Shown here one piece after another: positions 42,745 through 50,654 of a stretch of DNA of 64,000 nt. The position numbers and the translations under genes are program-made. Position 1 is the stretch's first letter; every line of letters starts with the position of its first letter. This DNA comes from Paenibacillus tyrphae (GTDB lineage Bacteria > Bacillota > Bacilli > Paenibacillales > NBRC-103111): assembly GCF_000722545.1 (NCBI RefSeq), contig NZ_JNVM01000002.1:62001-126000 (forward strand). Direction: 5' to 3'. The notes below the pieces were generated by a model. That model saw only the letters and a program-made list of their open reading frames with translations. It was not told the DNA's origin and did not search any database.

Positions 42745-43104
42745 AATCGATAAAAGAAGTTCTTGTTGACGGAGTCAATGAATTGTCTGGAATAGCATTA
42801 CAAAATATAAACAAATATGATAATTAATTAAAATTTTACTTATACATTATAACTCCCTATATATTCCATGTATATACATAATATGTGATTATTTTGTAAA
42901 CAAATACATAATATGACGATTCATTGAAAATTAAGGTTCTCATCCTAATCCGCAAAATAAACCAAATCATGGATATAATTACTCTAAATCCGGAGGTTAC
43001 TATATGTAAAATTAAGTTAATTTTATAAAATTATATAAATTTTCTATTGACTTCTATGAAAACATAATAATATCCTTAATTTAACAAATTTAGGAGGTGT
43101 TTAT
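42745..43104. other. AT-rich intergenic island between NRPS1 and the small secreted protein
   Basis: This stretch is far richer in A+T than the NRPS genes beside it. It must hold the divergent promoters of NRPS1 (minus) and the 121-residue gene (plus). A TATAAT lies at 42974-42979 on the plus strand without a clear -35. TTGACT at 43047-43052 with TAATAT at 43068-43073 (15-bp spacing) is a poor but possible promoter for the 43105 gene. GGAGG at 42992 followed by ATG-TAA at 43004-43009 forms a start-stop element. I see no convincing NRPS promoter and no other gene. Confidence 0.5.
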
Positions 43105-43470
43105 ATGAAAAGGAAATTATTATCCATCGGTTTAACTGCTATCTTAACAATTGTTGGCGCGAGTTCTGCATTAGCTGTTCCAGGTGATTCTACTGCCGTA
43201 ACAGCCTTGCCCAATGCAAGCGATCAAACGAGAGGTATTGCAGGAGCCGATACGAATGGAAAAATCACGTTGCAATCCCGAGGTTCAAGCTCTGCTTATT
43301 TGTGGGAATCATGTCCAGGCAATGGAAAAAGAATGGTTGATCTGTACACATCGTCTATCAAAACCGAAGATTCTAGTGTTGTTTATATGAAAACAGGCTG
43401 CACTTATTACGGCTACGTAACATCTAATGGTTCTTCTTCCGCCACTCTCTATCTTCGAAACTACAATTAA
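43105..43470 (+). CDS. Small secreted protein of unknown function
   Basis: This is a 121-residue protein with a perfect AGGAGGTG 7 nt before ATG 43105. Residues 1-24 (MKRKLLSIGLTAILTIVGASSALA) are a typical Sec signal peptide with an ALA cleavage site, leaving about 97 mature residues. The mature part is rich in Ser, Thr, Tyr and Gly, has exactly two Cys (in ESCPGNGK and KTGCTYY) that could form a disulfide, and looks β-rich. I recognise no family. It lies divergently from the NRPS operon in AT-rich DNA and ends in a strong terminator, so it is its own unit. AT content unlike its neighbours suggests transfer. Confidence 0.75.
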   Translation: MKRKLLSIGLTAILTIVGASSALAVPGDSTAVTALPNASDQTRGIAGADTNGKITLQSRGSSSAYLWESCPGNGKRMVDLYTSSIKTEDSSVVYMKTGCTYYGYVTSNGSSSATLYLRNYN

Positions 43471-43480
43471 TCATTGAAAA

Positions 43481-43518
43481 AACAGCGCTTTCTTTAAATT
43501 TAAGAAGGCGCTGTTTTT
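43481..43518 (+). terminator. Rho-independent terminator of the small secreted protein gene
   Basis: AACAGCGCTTTCTT pairs with AAGAAGGCGCTGTT (one wobble) around TAAATTT, followed by TTTTT. It is preceded by an A-run, so it may work in both directions. Confidence 0.88.
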
Positions 43519-43583
43519 CGATAAATTTAACGTTGGGAAAAATCCCACCTGCTTCGAGTTGTTGCTATTGATAATACTTTGAG

Positions 43584-43901
43584 TCACACGCCCGCCTCTA
43601 TCTGCTGATGGAAGACCTCAAGCGCTTGTCTCACCTCGTCGGCCGTATCCATCGTCAGTACACGCTCTGCCAAGACGGTACACTCGCTTCGATTCACATG
43701 GACGATGACCTTTTTCACCTTGGAAAGCGAAGATGCGGACATGTTCCATTCGTGAAGGCCCAAGCCGACCAATAGAGGGGCGGTAAGCGGGTCCCCGGCC
43801 ATCGTTCCGCACATTCCCGTCCACTTGCCGTGACGGACCGACGCATCGATAACCTGTTTCACCAATTTGATCACGGCCGAACGGAACATCCGGCATCTCA
43901 T
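43584..43901 (-). pseudogene. ptsI: Remnant of ptsI (PTS enzyme I), C-terminal end only
   Basis: About 100 codons match the C-terminal end of phosphoenolpyruvate-protein phosphotransferase: VIKLVKQVIDASVRHGKWTG, the active-site loop MCGTMAGDP with its Cys, then APLLVGLGLHEWNMSASSL. Full enzyme I is about 570 residues; the phospho-His domain and most of the PEP-binding barrel are absent upstream, where the frame turns to non-coding, AT-rich sequence before the response-regulator gene. In the motif the family's GEMAGD reads GTMAGD. The fragment cannot be functional as enzyme I. It looks like the scar of a deletion or rearrangement next to the NRPS island. Confidence 0.75.
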
Positions 43902-43998
43902 GCACCTTCTCCAGCCATGGGGTGATTTATAAATGATTCCACTGTATTATATCCAAAAAAATTACATTTTATGATACTTTTGTTTGTGTTCATTAAAG

Positions 43999-44931
43999 TC
44001 AGTTCAATGTCGCCATCAGTTGCTTCGCTTCCAAATACAGGACCTGCACGAATTTTTTTGTATTGATTTTATGGTTTACATGAGACTTGCTGTTTTCTTC
44101 AAGCTCGATCATTCTTTTCCGAACTTCCATAAAATCGAAAAACTTCACGGCGTAATTTTCAAACTTGGGATTGGTATAATCCGTTATGCCTAACGAGGCG
44201 AGATGATTCAGCGCATGAGATATCGCTCTCCGTACACGTTGTTCAGCCGCCTTGATTTCTTTTTGTACGAGCTCGGAGTGAACGGATCGCTCCCCAAGTT
44301 TTTTCGACGAGATATGCCAAAAGAGGTCTTTTAAAGCCGGAAATTCATCCTTTACCGTTGGCTCCGATTCACCTTGGACCAAATACTCCAACATATCCAG
44401 CAGGTCATGGGTTCCGCTTTCTCCCGTCATCCCAAGCTCCGACAACAAATAATTGCCGCAAGCCAGAATGGTCGCCTCTCCTAGCCGTTGAGTCCTTTTT
44501 TCGTTTAGATCAGTCGGAGAAAGAACATCGATCGATTGCCTGATGGTTTGAATCGACGTTTCAAGCAGCATGCTTTCCATCACTTTCTTAACGATCGCTA
44601 TGAGCTCAATCCGGTTTATAGGCTTAAGGACGTAATATTCGATGCCCAGCGAGTAGGTATGACTGACGATGTCTTTCGAGCCAACCTCGGATAGCATAAT
44701 GATCTTTCCCAAGAATACGGGGACTAGTGCACGAACGGTCTCGATTCCGTCCCGGTTAGGCATGAGGACGTCAACGAAAAGAATATCCACTTGGTTCATG
44801 ATGATCGATTGAGCATCAACCTTCGCTCCATCCTCCGCTTCACCCACGACTTGGCCGAGCCCCTCATCTTCAATGATTTGCGCCAGCATGAGACGCACCG
44901 CAGGGTCATCGTCTACAATAAAAAACCTCAT
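43999..44931 (-). CDS. GlnL (YcbB)-like response regulator
   Basis: ATG 44931 follows GGAGAGG at 7 nt and gives 310 residues; the longer open frame to 45069 overlaps nothing useful and lacks a ribosome site. Residues 1-~120 are a receiver domain: acidic pocket D7-D9, phospho-acceptor D54 in ILFVDVLMP, and Lys in YVLKPI. The C-terminal ~180 residues (RVRRAISHALNHLASLGI, NPKFENYAVKFFDF) fit the YcbB DNA-binding domain of B. subtilis GlnL, which activates glutamine-use genes. It lies downstream of its cognate kinase gene, 168 nt from that stop. No obvious target operon is in the window, so the signal here may not be glutamine. Confidence 0.82.
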   Translation of the reverse strand: MRFFIVDDDPAVRLMLAQIIEDEGLGQVVGEAEDGAKVDAQSIIMNQVDILFVDVLMPNRDGIETVRALVPVFLGKIIMLSEVGSKDIVSHTYSLGIEYYVLKPINRIELIAIVKKVMESMLLETSIQTIRQSIDVLSPTDLNEKRTQRLGEATILACGNYLLSELGMTGESGTHDLLDMLEYLVQGESEPTVKDEFPALKDLFWHISSKKLGERSVHSELVQKEIKAAEQRVRRAISHALNHLASLGITDYTNPKFENYAVKFFDFMEVRKRMIELEENSKSHVNHKINTKKFVQVLYLEAKQLMATLN

Positions 44932-45099
44932 GACTTTGCCTCTCCAATGGCCATGTCGCTCACGAATGCCCCTCCCGCTGCTGCCATACTTATCAATAAC
45001 GCTTTCACTCCCTCGGCCGGAAAAGGCATGTATCCAGTAGTTTCCATAAATCAAGCTCACTTTGAACATAACATCTCGACTACTAAAAAATATAAAATT

Positions 45100-46392
45100 C
45101 TACACGACGTTTGAAGCGCTTCTTAGTTTGAAGGTCGGAAGACGCACGATAAATGTCGTGCCGATGCCTTCTTCGGAAGACCCGACGGCAATCTCCCCAT
45201 CGAGCGAATGGACGATATCCCGCACATGCGACAGTCCGATCCCAGCTGCGGCTACCCCGCTTTCGTTATATTTTGTCGTGAATCCGGGTTGAAAAATAAT
45301 ACCGCGATGCGATTCCCGAATGCCGCATCCCGTATCGGAAACAACGAAGACCGTCTCCGCCGTATCTTCATACACGCGTACCCCGATGGTCCCATGCTCT
45401 TGGATGGCTTCCACCGCGTTCGAGACGAGGTTATTCACAATGGTTAGCAAGGGAATAAAATCGGCTGTTCGGTAATCCGCAGAGAGATCGGTCGTGAACT
45501 TGATTTTCTTTTGGAACATGCGGCTGTACTTATGATTCGCTTTTACGACAAAGCCGAGCATTTCCGCCAAACTCATATCGACAACGATTTCACTGTCGTA
45601 TAATTTGGTCAGGCCGGCCAAGATGCGCTGGGAATCCTTCTTGACTTCGTGAATCTGCTGGGCGATGCTTAAGGCTTCTTGGCCGTAACGCTCCAGATTT
45701 TCTTCTTTTAATTTGGAATAAAGAAGGTAGCTCTGCTCGGTAATCGCTTCGATCGTGCCCATGGATTTTTGCAAATAGAACGTTTCCCCGTACAGCCCCG
45801 TACCCACATGCAGCATCTGCTCCATCCGTTTTTCCTTCTCGGCATGAAGGACGCGCATTTGGCCGATCATGATGCTGCTGTACAGCCCGATGACAAAATA
45901 ACTGCGTACCACGGTAAGGATCAGTAAAAGAAGCCAGTCGTCCCAATCCATCACATTTACGCCGAGCAGCAGCCATCGCAAGAAAAGTTCGGCCCCATTC
46001 GAGATCAGATCGATTCCCGAGACAAGCCCGCCTAGCCTAAGGGGGTTATATTCGTGAATTGTTGTTCGAAGCCTGTCCATGCAGAGAGCAAACACGATAT
46101 AATATACACCGGCCGCCACATTATTCTGAAGGCTTGCCGTGAAAGAAAGCGGGGTCGAGTGGGTCAGCCATTCAGTCCCCTGAAAGCATACGCTGAATAT
46201 TCCCGTTATGATCCCGATCTTGAGGTAAGGCAAGTGGCGCATAAACAACAAGAAGAATAAAAACGTACTGGCACCAAGCCCCATACGAAAATAATCTCCA
46301 TGAAACGGATACACTTTGATTTCAGCCCCAATAGCCGTCGTTAGGGCGATAAGCAGAATTTGCATCGTTTCATTTTTGAGAAACCTCCTCAC
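45100..46392 (-). CDS. GlnK (YcbA)-like membrane sensor histidine kinase
   Basis: I prefer GTG 46392, 6 nt after GGGGGA (430 residues); a frame to 46449/46464 is open but has no good ribosome site. The protein starts VRRFLKNETMQILLIALTTA, close to what I remember for GlnK-type kinases. Five to six hydrophobic segments cover residues ~10-190. Then come a helical region, the phospho-acceptor His in QQIHEVKKD, and an ATPase domain with N-box NNLVSNAVEAI, DTGCGI, GFTTK and GIGLSHV. The kinase faces the cytoplasm with a multi-span sensor. It pairs with the downstream GlnL-like regulator. Confidence 0.85.
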   Translation of the reverse strand: MRRFLKNETMQILLIALTTAIGAEIKVYPFHGDYFRMGLGASTFLFFLLFMRHLPYLKIGIITGIFSVCFQGTEWLTHSTPLSFTASLQNNVAAGVYYIVFALCMDRLRTTIHEYNPLRLGGLVSGIDLISNGAELFLRWLLLGVNVMDWDDWLLLLILTVVRSYFVIGLYSSIMIGQMRVLHAEKEKRMEQMLHVGTGLYGETFYLQKSMGTIEAITEQSYLLYSKLKEENLERYGQEALSIAQQIHEVKKDSQRILAGLTKLYDSEIVVDMSLAEMLGFVVKANHKYSRMFQKKIKFTTDLSADYRTADFIPLLTIVNNLVSNAVEAIQEHGTIGVRVYEDTAETVFVVSDTGCGIRESHRGIIFQPGFTTKYNESGVAAAGIGLSHVRDIVHSLDGEIAVGSSEEGIGTTFIVRLPTFKLRSASNVV

Positions 46393-46583
46393 CTGAGTTC
46401 CCCCTATGGCGATATTTTTTAAAATGAGTATAAACGAATGAGGATTCATCCGCCAATAGTTCAAATTCGGGTCTCTGCGAAGCTTGGGAGCTTTTTTTAA
46501 TAAAATCGGTCAAGGAAGAGGATTATGGCGGATCATGTCGAAATGAAGTGGGAACTTCATTGGAAAATAAGGAGGGGAATACC

Positions 46584-48173
46584 ATGTCCGGACCGTTCGG
46601 GATTCGCTGTACCGAAAAGAATAAAATCAGTCTTGCCACCCTGTTAACCGGGCTGGTCTCCCTTTCTGTTGCGCTTACTTTGACGATTCTGCTTCTCGCG
46701 TCTTATCATTCCAATAAGGAATCGTTATTCGAAACGACCTTTGCGTTGAACTATTCGGCAGCGACTAAAATGAGCCATTCCATCGATTCCTTATTCCAAT
46801 CGATGCGGGCCGGTCTGGCCTATACCGGTGCCCGTCTTTCGGCCGGCGATCTATCGGATTCGCAAGAAATGCAGAGGCAGCTTGAAGCGCTGCGCTTAGG
46901 CAGCCATTATTTCAACTCGATCGCCGTCGTGGACGAAACAGGTCTTGTCCGCGGTGTGGACCCGCCTTCCGTCGGCACGGCCGGACTGCACATCGCAACG
47001 GAAGCGACCAAAGAAGCGCTCGCAGTAAAAAAGTCCTATATATCCAAGCCCTACTATTCGGTTAACGGACGGCTTATCGTTTTTATGAGCGAGCCGCTTT
47101 TCGATAAAGACGGCATATACCGCGGTTATATCGGAGGCAGTCTTTATTTGCAGGAAAACAATATATTGAATATGATGTTCGGCATGCATAATCTCAATAG
47201 CGACGGTTCGTACTTTTACGTCGTAAGTTCCAACGGTTATTTATTGTTTCATCCGGACAAATCCCGGATTGGCGAAGATGGCAGCGCCAATCTAATCGTC
47301 CAGAAGGTGCTTCGGGGTGAAAGCGGATACGATCAGGTGACCAACTCCCAAGGAATCACCTTTCTTGCCGGCTATTCTCCCGTTCTGGAAAACGGCTGGG
47401 GAGTCGTCGTTCAGTCCCCCATCAACGTCGTTTACGACGAATTGAACCGCAATATTCACACGCTCCTGCTGTATACTCTGGCACCTTTCGCCGTATTGAT
47501 GATCACCGCCATCTGGCTTGCCCGGCGCTTGGCCCATCCGTTCGTGTCTCTTGCCAACCTGGCCGGCAGATTGGGCCGAGGCGAAAGAATCGTTCTTCCG
47601 GACGTCAAGCATCACTGGAACCGGGAAGCCGACTTGTTGACCCAGACGATTACGCTTGCGTTAAGCGATTTGCAGAAGCAGACCGAGCAGTTGGCTCATG
47701 CCGCCATGACCGATTCTTTAACGGGGTTAACGAACCGAAGGACGTTTGAATCCATTATGACGCAATGGACGGAAGAGCAGTACTCCTTCGCCCTTATTGT
47801 CATGGATATCGACCGGTTCAAATCCATCAACGATACCTACGGCCATCAGGCGGGCGACGAAGTATTGAAGCACCTGGCCCACGTCGTCACTTCGTCCGTA
47901 GGCCCCCATGACCTATGCTGCCGCTACGGCGGAGAGGAATTTGTCGTGCTTCTGCCGCTCGCCACCGTGCCGGAAGCATTGATCACGGCGGAGCGAATTC
48001 GTACAGCTTTTGAAACGAGGGAAAATCCTCTCGGAACCCCCGTAACGATCTCGTCAGGCATCGCCCACTTCCCATCCCACGCCGAATCGGCTGACATGCT
48101 GTTTCAGCGGGCCGACCACGCTTTGTATCGGGCCAAGGAAGCGGGGAAAAACCGAACCATCGTGGCCGACTAG
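46584..48173 (+). CDS. Membrane diguanylate cyclase (dCache-GGDEF)
   Basis: ATG 46584 follows AGGAGGGG at about 8 nt (529 residues). TM1 is at ~18-41, followed by an extracellular double-Cache-like sensor (~45-290: FNSIAVVDETGLVRGV, DGIYRGYIGGSLY, GWGVVVQSPI), then TM2 at ~300-322, a HAMP-like linker, and a GGDEF domain from ~370. The signature is GGEEF in CCRYGGEEFVV, with DIDRFKSIND and ALYRAKEAGKNR intact, so it should make c-di-GMP from GTP. The inhibitory RxxD I-site upstream reads GPHD, so product inhibition is probably lost. It is divergent from the kinase gene and ends in a shared hairpin. Confidence 0.92.
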   Translation: MSGPFGIRCTEKNKISLATLLTGLVSLSVALTLTILLLASYHSNKESLFETTFALNYSAATKMSHSIDSLFQSMRAGLAYTGARLSAGDLSDSQEMQRQLEALRLGSHYFNSIAVVDETGLVRGVDPPSVGTAGLHIATEATKEALAVKKSYISKPYYSVNGRLIVFMSEPLFDKDGIYRGYIGGSLYLQENNILNMMFGMHNLNSDGSYFYVVSSNGYLLFHPDKSRIGEDGSANLIVQKVLRGESGYDQVTNSQGITFLAGYSPVLENGWGVVVQSPINVVYDELNRNIHTLLLYTLAPFAVLMITAIWLARRLAHPFVSLANLAGRLGRGERIVLPDVKHHWNREADLLTQTITLALSDLQKQTEQLAHAAMTDSLTGLTNRRTFESIMTQWTEEQYSFALIVMDIDRFKSINDTYGHQAGDEVLKHLAHVVTSSVGPHDLCCRYGGEEFVVLLPLATVPEALITAERIRTAFETRENPLGTPVTISSGIAHFPSHAESADMLFQRADHALYRAKEAGKNRTIVAD

Positions 48174-48175
48174 AA

Positions 48176-48219
48176 AACGGAGCGTTTCCACATGATTCGA
48201 ATCGTGGAGGCGCTCCGTT
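48176..48219. terminator. Bidirectional terminator between convergent genes
   Basis: AACGGAGCGTTTCCAC pairs with GTGGAGGCGCTCCGTT (two wobbles) between the convergent cyclase and monooxygenase genes. On the minus strand it is followed by TTTTC, so it best serves the monooxygenase; on the plus strand the T-run is weak. Confidence 0.75.
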
Positions 48220-48231
48220 CGTTGTGCCGGT

Positions 48232-49440
48232 TTATGTTTCTTCATATCGTTTTAACTCGATCCCGTTCGCGGCTTTGGCGATCATCTTCGAAATCATTTG
48301 AAACATGGCGTTCATCAAGAACGGCATGCGAAGCATCCAATTTTGCAGGATGATTTTGAAGCTGGAGCTCGCGACCATCCCTTCTGCCGCTGACTGTCCC
48401 ATTTTCTGGTTTTTCTCCACAAACGTTCGCATCCCTTGCTCGTAGGCTGCAAAAGCCTGTGCATGATCCCCTTGCGCGAGTTTCAACTCACCGGCCAGCA
48501 CATAAGCACCGACGAGCGCCAGGCTGCTGCCCTGCCCGGAAAGCGGCGATGGGCAATAGGCCGCGTCGCCTACAAGCGCAACACGGCCTCTCGACCATGC
48601 AGGCATATGAATTTGGCATATCTCGTCAAAATAAAAATTTTCCGCCTCCTTCATGGCATGAAGCAGCCGCTGGGTTTCCCAACCGCTTTCGCCGCCGAAA
48701 GTATCGGCCACAAGCTGCTTCTGGGCTTCCGGATTGTGCCGGTCGAATGGCAATGTCCCCGATTTAAAAATGAACAGACCCCTAGCTTCGGTGTTGTCGC
48801 GCGCGCTGTACATCCCTACCGTCTTGCCGGGAACCGCATAGAATTGCAGGCTATGGTTGAGGCCCAGGTAATTGCGGGTCGTAAATATCGAAATATAGCA
48901 CCCCAGTGAACGTTTAAACTGGCTCTCCTCGCCAAAAGTCAGCCTGCGAACATTGGAATGAAGACCGTCCGCTCCGATCACCAAATCGAAGGTTTTCGGC
49001 TTGCCGTTTGCAAATTGCACCTCCGCCCCCTCTTCCGTCTCTCGAATCGCGGTGATCGAATCATTCCATAGGTAATTCACCGTATCTTTGGTGAGATTGT
49101 ACAAAATGTCAGTCAGATCATCGCGCATAACCTCGATGTCCAAACCTGCCTCGTTGCCGATGCTCGCTTCACTGATCCGGCCTTTGATCTTGCCGCTGCC
49201 GTTTACAAAATAAACACCGGTCATTTGCGTATCCGCCGCACGTACTTGATCGAGAATGCCCATCCGTTCCAGGACCAAGAGAGCCGCTCCACGAATATCA
49301 ACCGCATAACCGCCCCGTCGTATGGCTGGGGCCCGCTCGACGATTGTCACCTCAAAGCCGTGGCGGTGAAGCCAGTAGGCAAGTGCCGGCCCGGCAATAC
49401 TGGCTCCTGAAATCAGTATGCGTTTCGTTTTTTCAGCCAT
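48232..49440 (-). CDS. FAD-dependent monooxygenase (PHBH/TetX-type fold)
   Basis: This is a 402-residue class A flavoprotein monooxygenase. The FAD-binding Rossmann motif GASIAGPALAYWL is at residues ~11-23, ending in the ribose-binding Glu of VERAP. The NAD(P)H/FAD 'DG' motif is GADGLHSNVRR (~156-166) and the 'GD' motif is GDAAYCPSPLSGQG (~288-301). The C-terminus has an amphipathic helix. Such enzymes hydroxylate aromatic compounds or inactivate antibiotics such as tetracyclines; the substrate here is unknown and TetX itself is not implied. It is divergent from a TetR-type regulator with palindromes between them, so it is probably an inducible detoxification gene. ATG 49440 follows AGGAG at 10 nt. 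Confidence 0.88.
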   Translation of the reverse strand: MAEKTKRILISGASIAGPALAYWLHRHGFEVTIVERAPAIRRGGYAVDIRGAALLVLERMGILDQVRAADTQMTGVYFVNGSGKIKGRISEASIGNEAGLDIEVMRDDLTDILYNLTKDTVNYLWNDSITAIRETEEGAEVQFANGKPKTFDLVIGADGLHSNVRRLTFGEESQFKRSLGCYISIFTTRNYLGLNHSLQFYAVPGKTVGMYSARDNTEARGLFIFKSGTLPFDRHNPEAQKQLVADTFGGESGWETQRLLHAMKEAENFYFDEICQIHMPAWSRGRVALVGDAAYCPSPLSGQGSSLALVGAYVLAGELKLAQGDHAQAFAAYEQGMRTFVEKNQKMGQSAAEGMVASSSFKIILQNWMLRMPFLMNAMFQMISKMIAKAANGIELKRYEET

Positions 49441-49456
49441 ATAAGAACACGCTCCT

Positions 49457-49476
49457 ATTCTTGAAATTATAAGAAT
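49457..49476. promoter_or_regulatory. Palindrome before the monooxygenase gene (operator candidate)
   Basis: ATTCTT-8 nt-AAGAAT is a perfect 6-bp inverted repeat just upstream of the monooxygenase ribosome site. A regulator bound here would block that gene. Confidence 0.4.
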
Positions 49477-49492
49477 GATATCCGTTCGAATT

Positions 49493-49521
49493 TACTGTGT
49501 ATTGCATAAACAGTATATAAT
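49493..49521 (+). promoter_or_regulatory. TetR-type operator inside the tetR promoter
   Basis: TACTGTGTA-TTGCA-TAAACAGTA (49493-49515) is a 9-5-9 inverted repeat with one mismatch. It abuts a perfect TATAAT (49516-49521) and fills the spacer behind a weak -35 (TTACTG at 49492). This placement fits autorepression and shared control of the divergent monooxygenase. Confidence 0.55.
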
Positions 49522-49601
49522 ATATACAATTAAGGTGCAATGACAATTTTTCAATGCATGGCAGGCTTGGCGGTCATTTAGCGATTCAGGAGGACGTTTG
49601 T

Positions 49602-50369
49602 ATGGATAACAACAAATTTGCAGAAGGATTGCCACCCGGTGTGGCGCTCAGCTGGGGGCTGGTCAAACCGACGCAGCGCGGACCGAAACGCGAAATGAGT
49701 CTGAAGCAGATCGTGGATTCCGCCATTGCCATAGCCGATAAAGACGGACTCTCCGCTGTTTCGATGAACAAGGTCGCCGCATCCTTGGGATTTACGACCA
49801 TGGCCCTCTACCGTTACGTTCCGAGCAAAGAAGATCTCATACTTCTTATGCAGGATGCCGTGCTCGATATCCCGATCCCAGAGGAAAATTCCGGCCATTG
49901 GCGCGAAGATATGAGCACCTTTGTAATGACGATCATGCAGTGCTTTCAAGATCATCCATGGCTGTGCGATATCCCTGCCTCCGGCATCCCGATCACGCCA
50001 AATAATTTGCGTATCGCAGATTGGGCGTTGCGGATGATGTCCAACCTTCCGTTAGATCACCGCGAGAAAATCTCTATCTTGGTCCTGTTAACCAGTCATG
50101 CGCGTGTACACAGCTTTTTTCAACGGGATATGGACCGTGCCGTTCAGACAGGCGTTAACTCGGGCCCTGTCCCAGGCGTGAGCTATAAGGCGGCGTTGGA
50201 GCATCTCGTCACTTCGGAACGGTTTCCTTATCTATCGCCAGTCGTGCTTGCGGGCGCTTATTCGCCCGAGAACGATGACAAGGACGGACATGCCTACGGT
50301 TTCGAATTTGATTTTGGCCTCACCCGAATATTGGATGGGATTGAGCATTATGTGAATTCAAAGCGATAG
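49602..50369 (+). CDS. TetR/AcrR-family repressor
   Basis: ATG 49602 follows AGGAGG at 8 nt (255 residues). The DNA-binding three-helix unit spans ~33-80 (SLKQIVDSAIAIADKDG, then SMNKVAASLGFTTMALYRYV), with the 'ALYRYVPSKEDLI' end typical of TetR proteins. The C-terminal ligand-binding region (HPWLCDIPASGIPITPNNL, then a DDKDGHAYGFEFDFGLTRILDGI end) fits the TetR_C tetracycline-repressor-like subfamily seen next to FAD monooxygenases and efflux pumps. It lies divergent from the monooxygenase, its likely target. The inducer is unknown. Confidence 0.9.
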   Translation: MDNNKFAEGLPPGVALSWGLVKPTQRGPKREMSLKQIVDSAIAIADKDGLSAVSMNKVAASLGFTTMALYRYVPSKEDLILLMQDAVLDIPIPEENSGHWREDMSTFVMTIMQCFQDHPWLCDIPASGIPITPNNLRIADWALRMMSNLPLDHREKISILVLLTSHARVHSFFQRDMDRAVQTGVNSGPVPGVSYKAALEHLVTSERFPYLSPVVLAGAYSPENDDKDGHAYGFEFDFGLTRILDGIEHYVNSKR

Positions 50370-50377
50370 TCATGAGA

Positions 50378-50413
50378 AAAGCTCTTGTCATAGATAATGA
50401 CAGGAGCTTTTTT
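50378..50413 (+). terminator. Rho-independent terminator of the TetR gene
   Basis: AAAGCTCTTGTCAT pairs with ATGACAGGAGCTTT (one wobble), followed by TTTTTT. Confidence 0.9.
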
Positions 50414-50560
50414 CATAGAACGAAAAAGCTTTGGACTAATTTCTCCCCTTTCGATAAAAAGTTCTCCCTTCTTTCGGGCACGGGACATCCCATATAATAG
50501 TAAGTAATCCTTATTGCGGAAAGGAGGATAGTTAAGGGACTGTACGACTGGAAGGAGGGT

Positions 50561-50641
50561 ATGCCGAAGATCGTCGTTTGCGATGAGGATTATTTTGTAA
50601 GCGCTTTATATTTTGTTCGATTAGAACTACCAATCCATTAA
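50561..50641 (+). CDS. Possible 26-residue leader ORF before the chitinase gene
   Basis: ATG 50561 encodes MPKIVVCDEDYFVSALYFVR and six more residues, ending LPIH. Its TAA (50639-50641) touches the chitinase ribosome site AAAGGAGG. The first residues resemble the start of a response-regulator receiver domain (MPKIxVxDED). GGAGGG lies directly against the ATG, which is too close for good initiation. A leader peptide or a gene scrap are both possible. A TATAAT at 50493-50498 upstream could serve this transcript. Confidence 0.25.
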   Translation: MPKIVVCDEDYFVSALYFVRLELPIH

Positions 50642-50654
50642 AGGAGGCTCAACG

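Noticed and set aside
43999..45069. Longer response regulator starting at 45069
   Set aside because: The extra 46 residues are basic and unconserved in appearance, and no ribosome site precedes them. GGAGAGG supports ATG 44931, where the receiver domain begins.
46521..46640. Small ORF from ATG 46525 overlapping the cyclase start
   Set aside because: It runs out of frame into the cyclase coding region and encodes no recognisable peptide. The AGGAGGGG site belongs to ATG 46584.
48232..49440. TetX-type tetracycline resistance enzyme
   Set aside because: The fold and TetR neighbour fit, but the shared motifs are those of the whole class A monooxygenase family, so substrate cannot be claimed.
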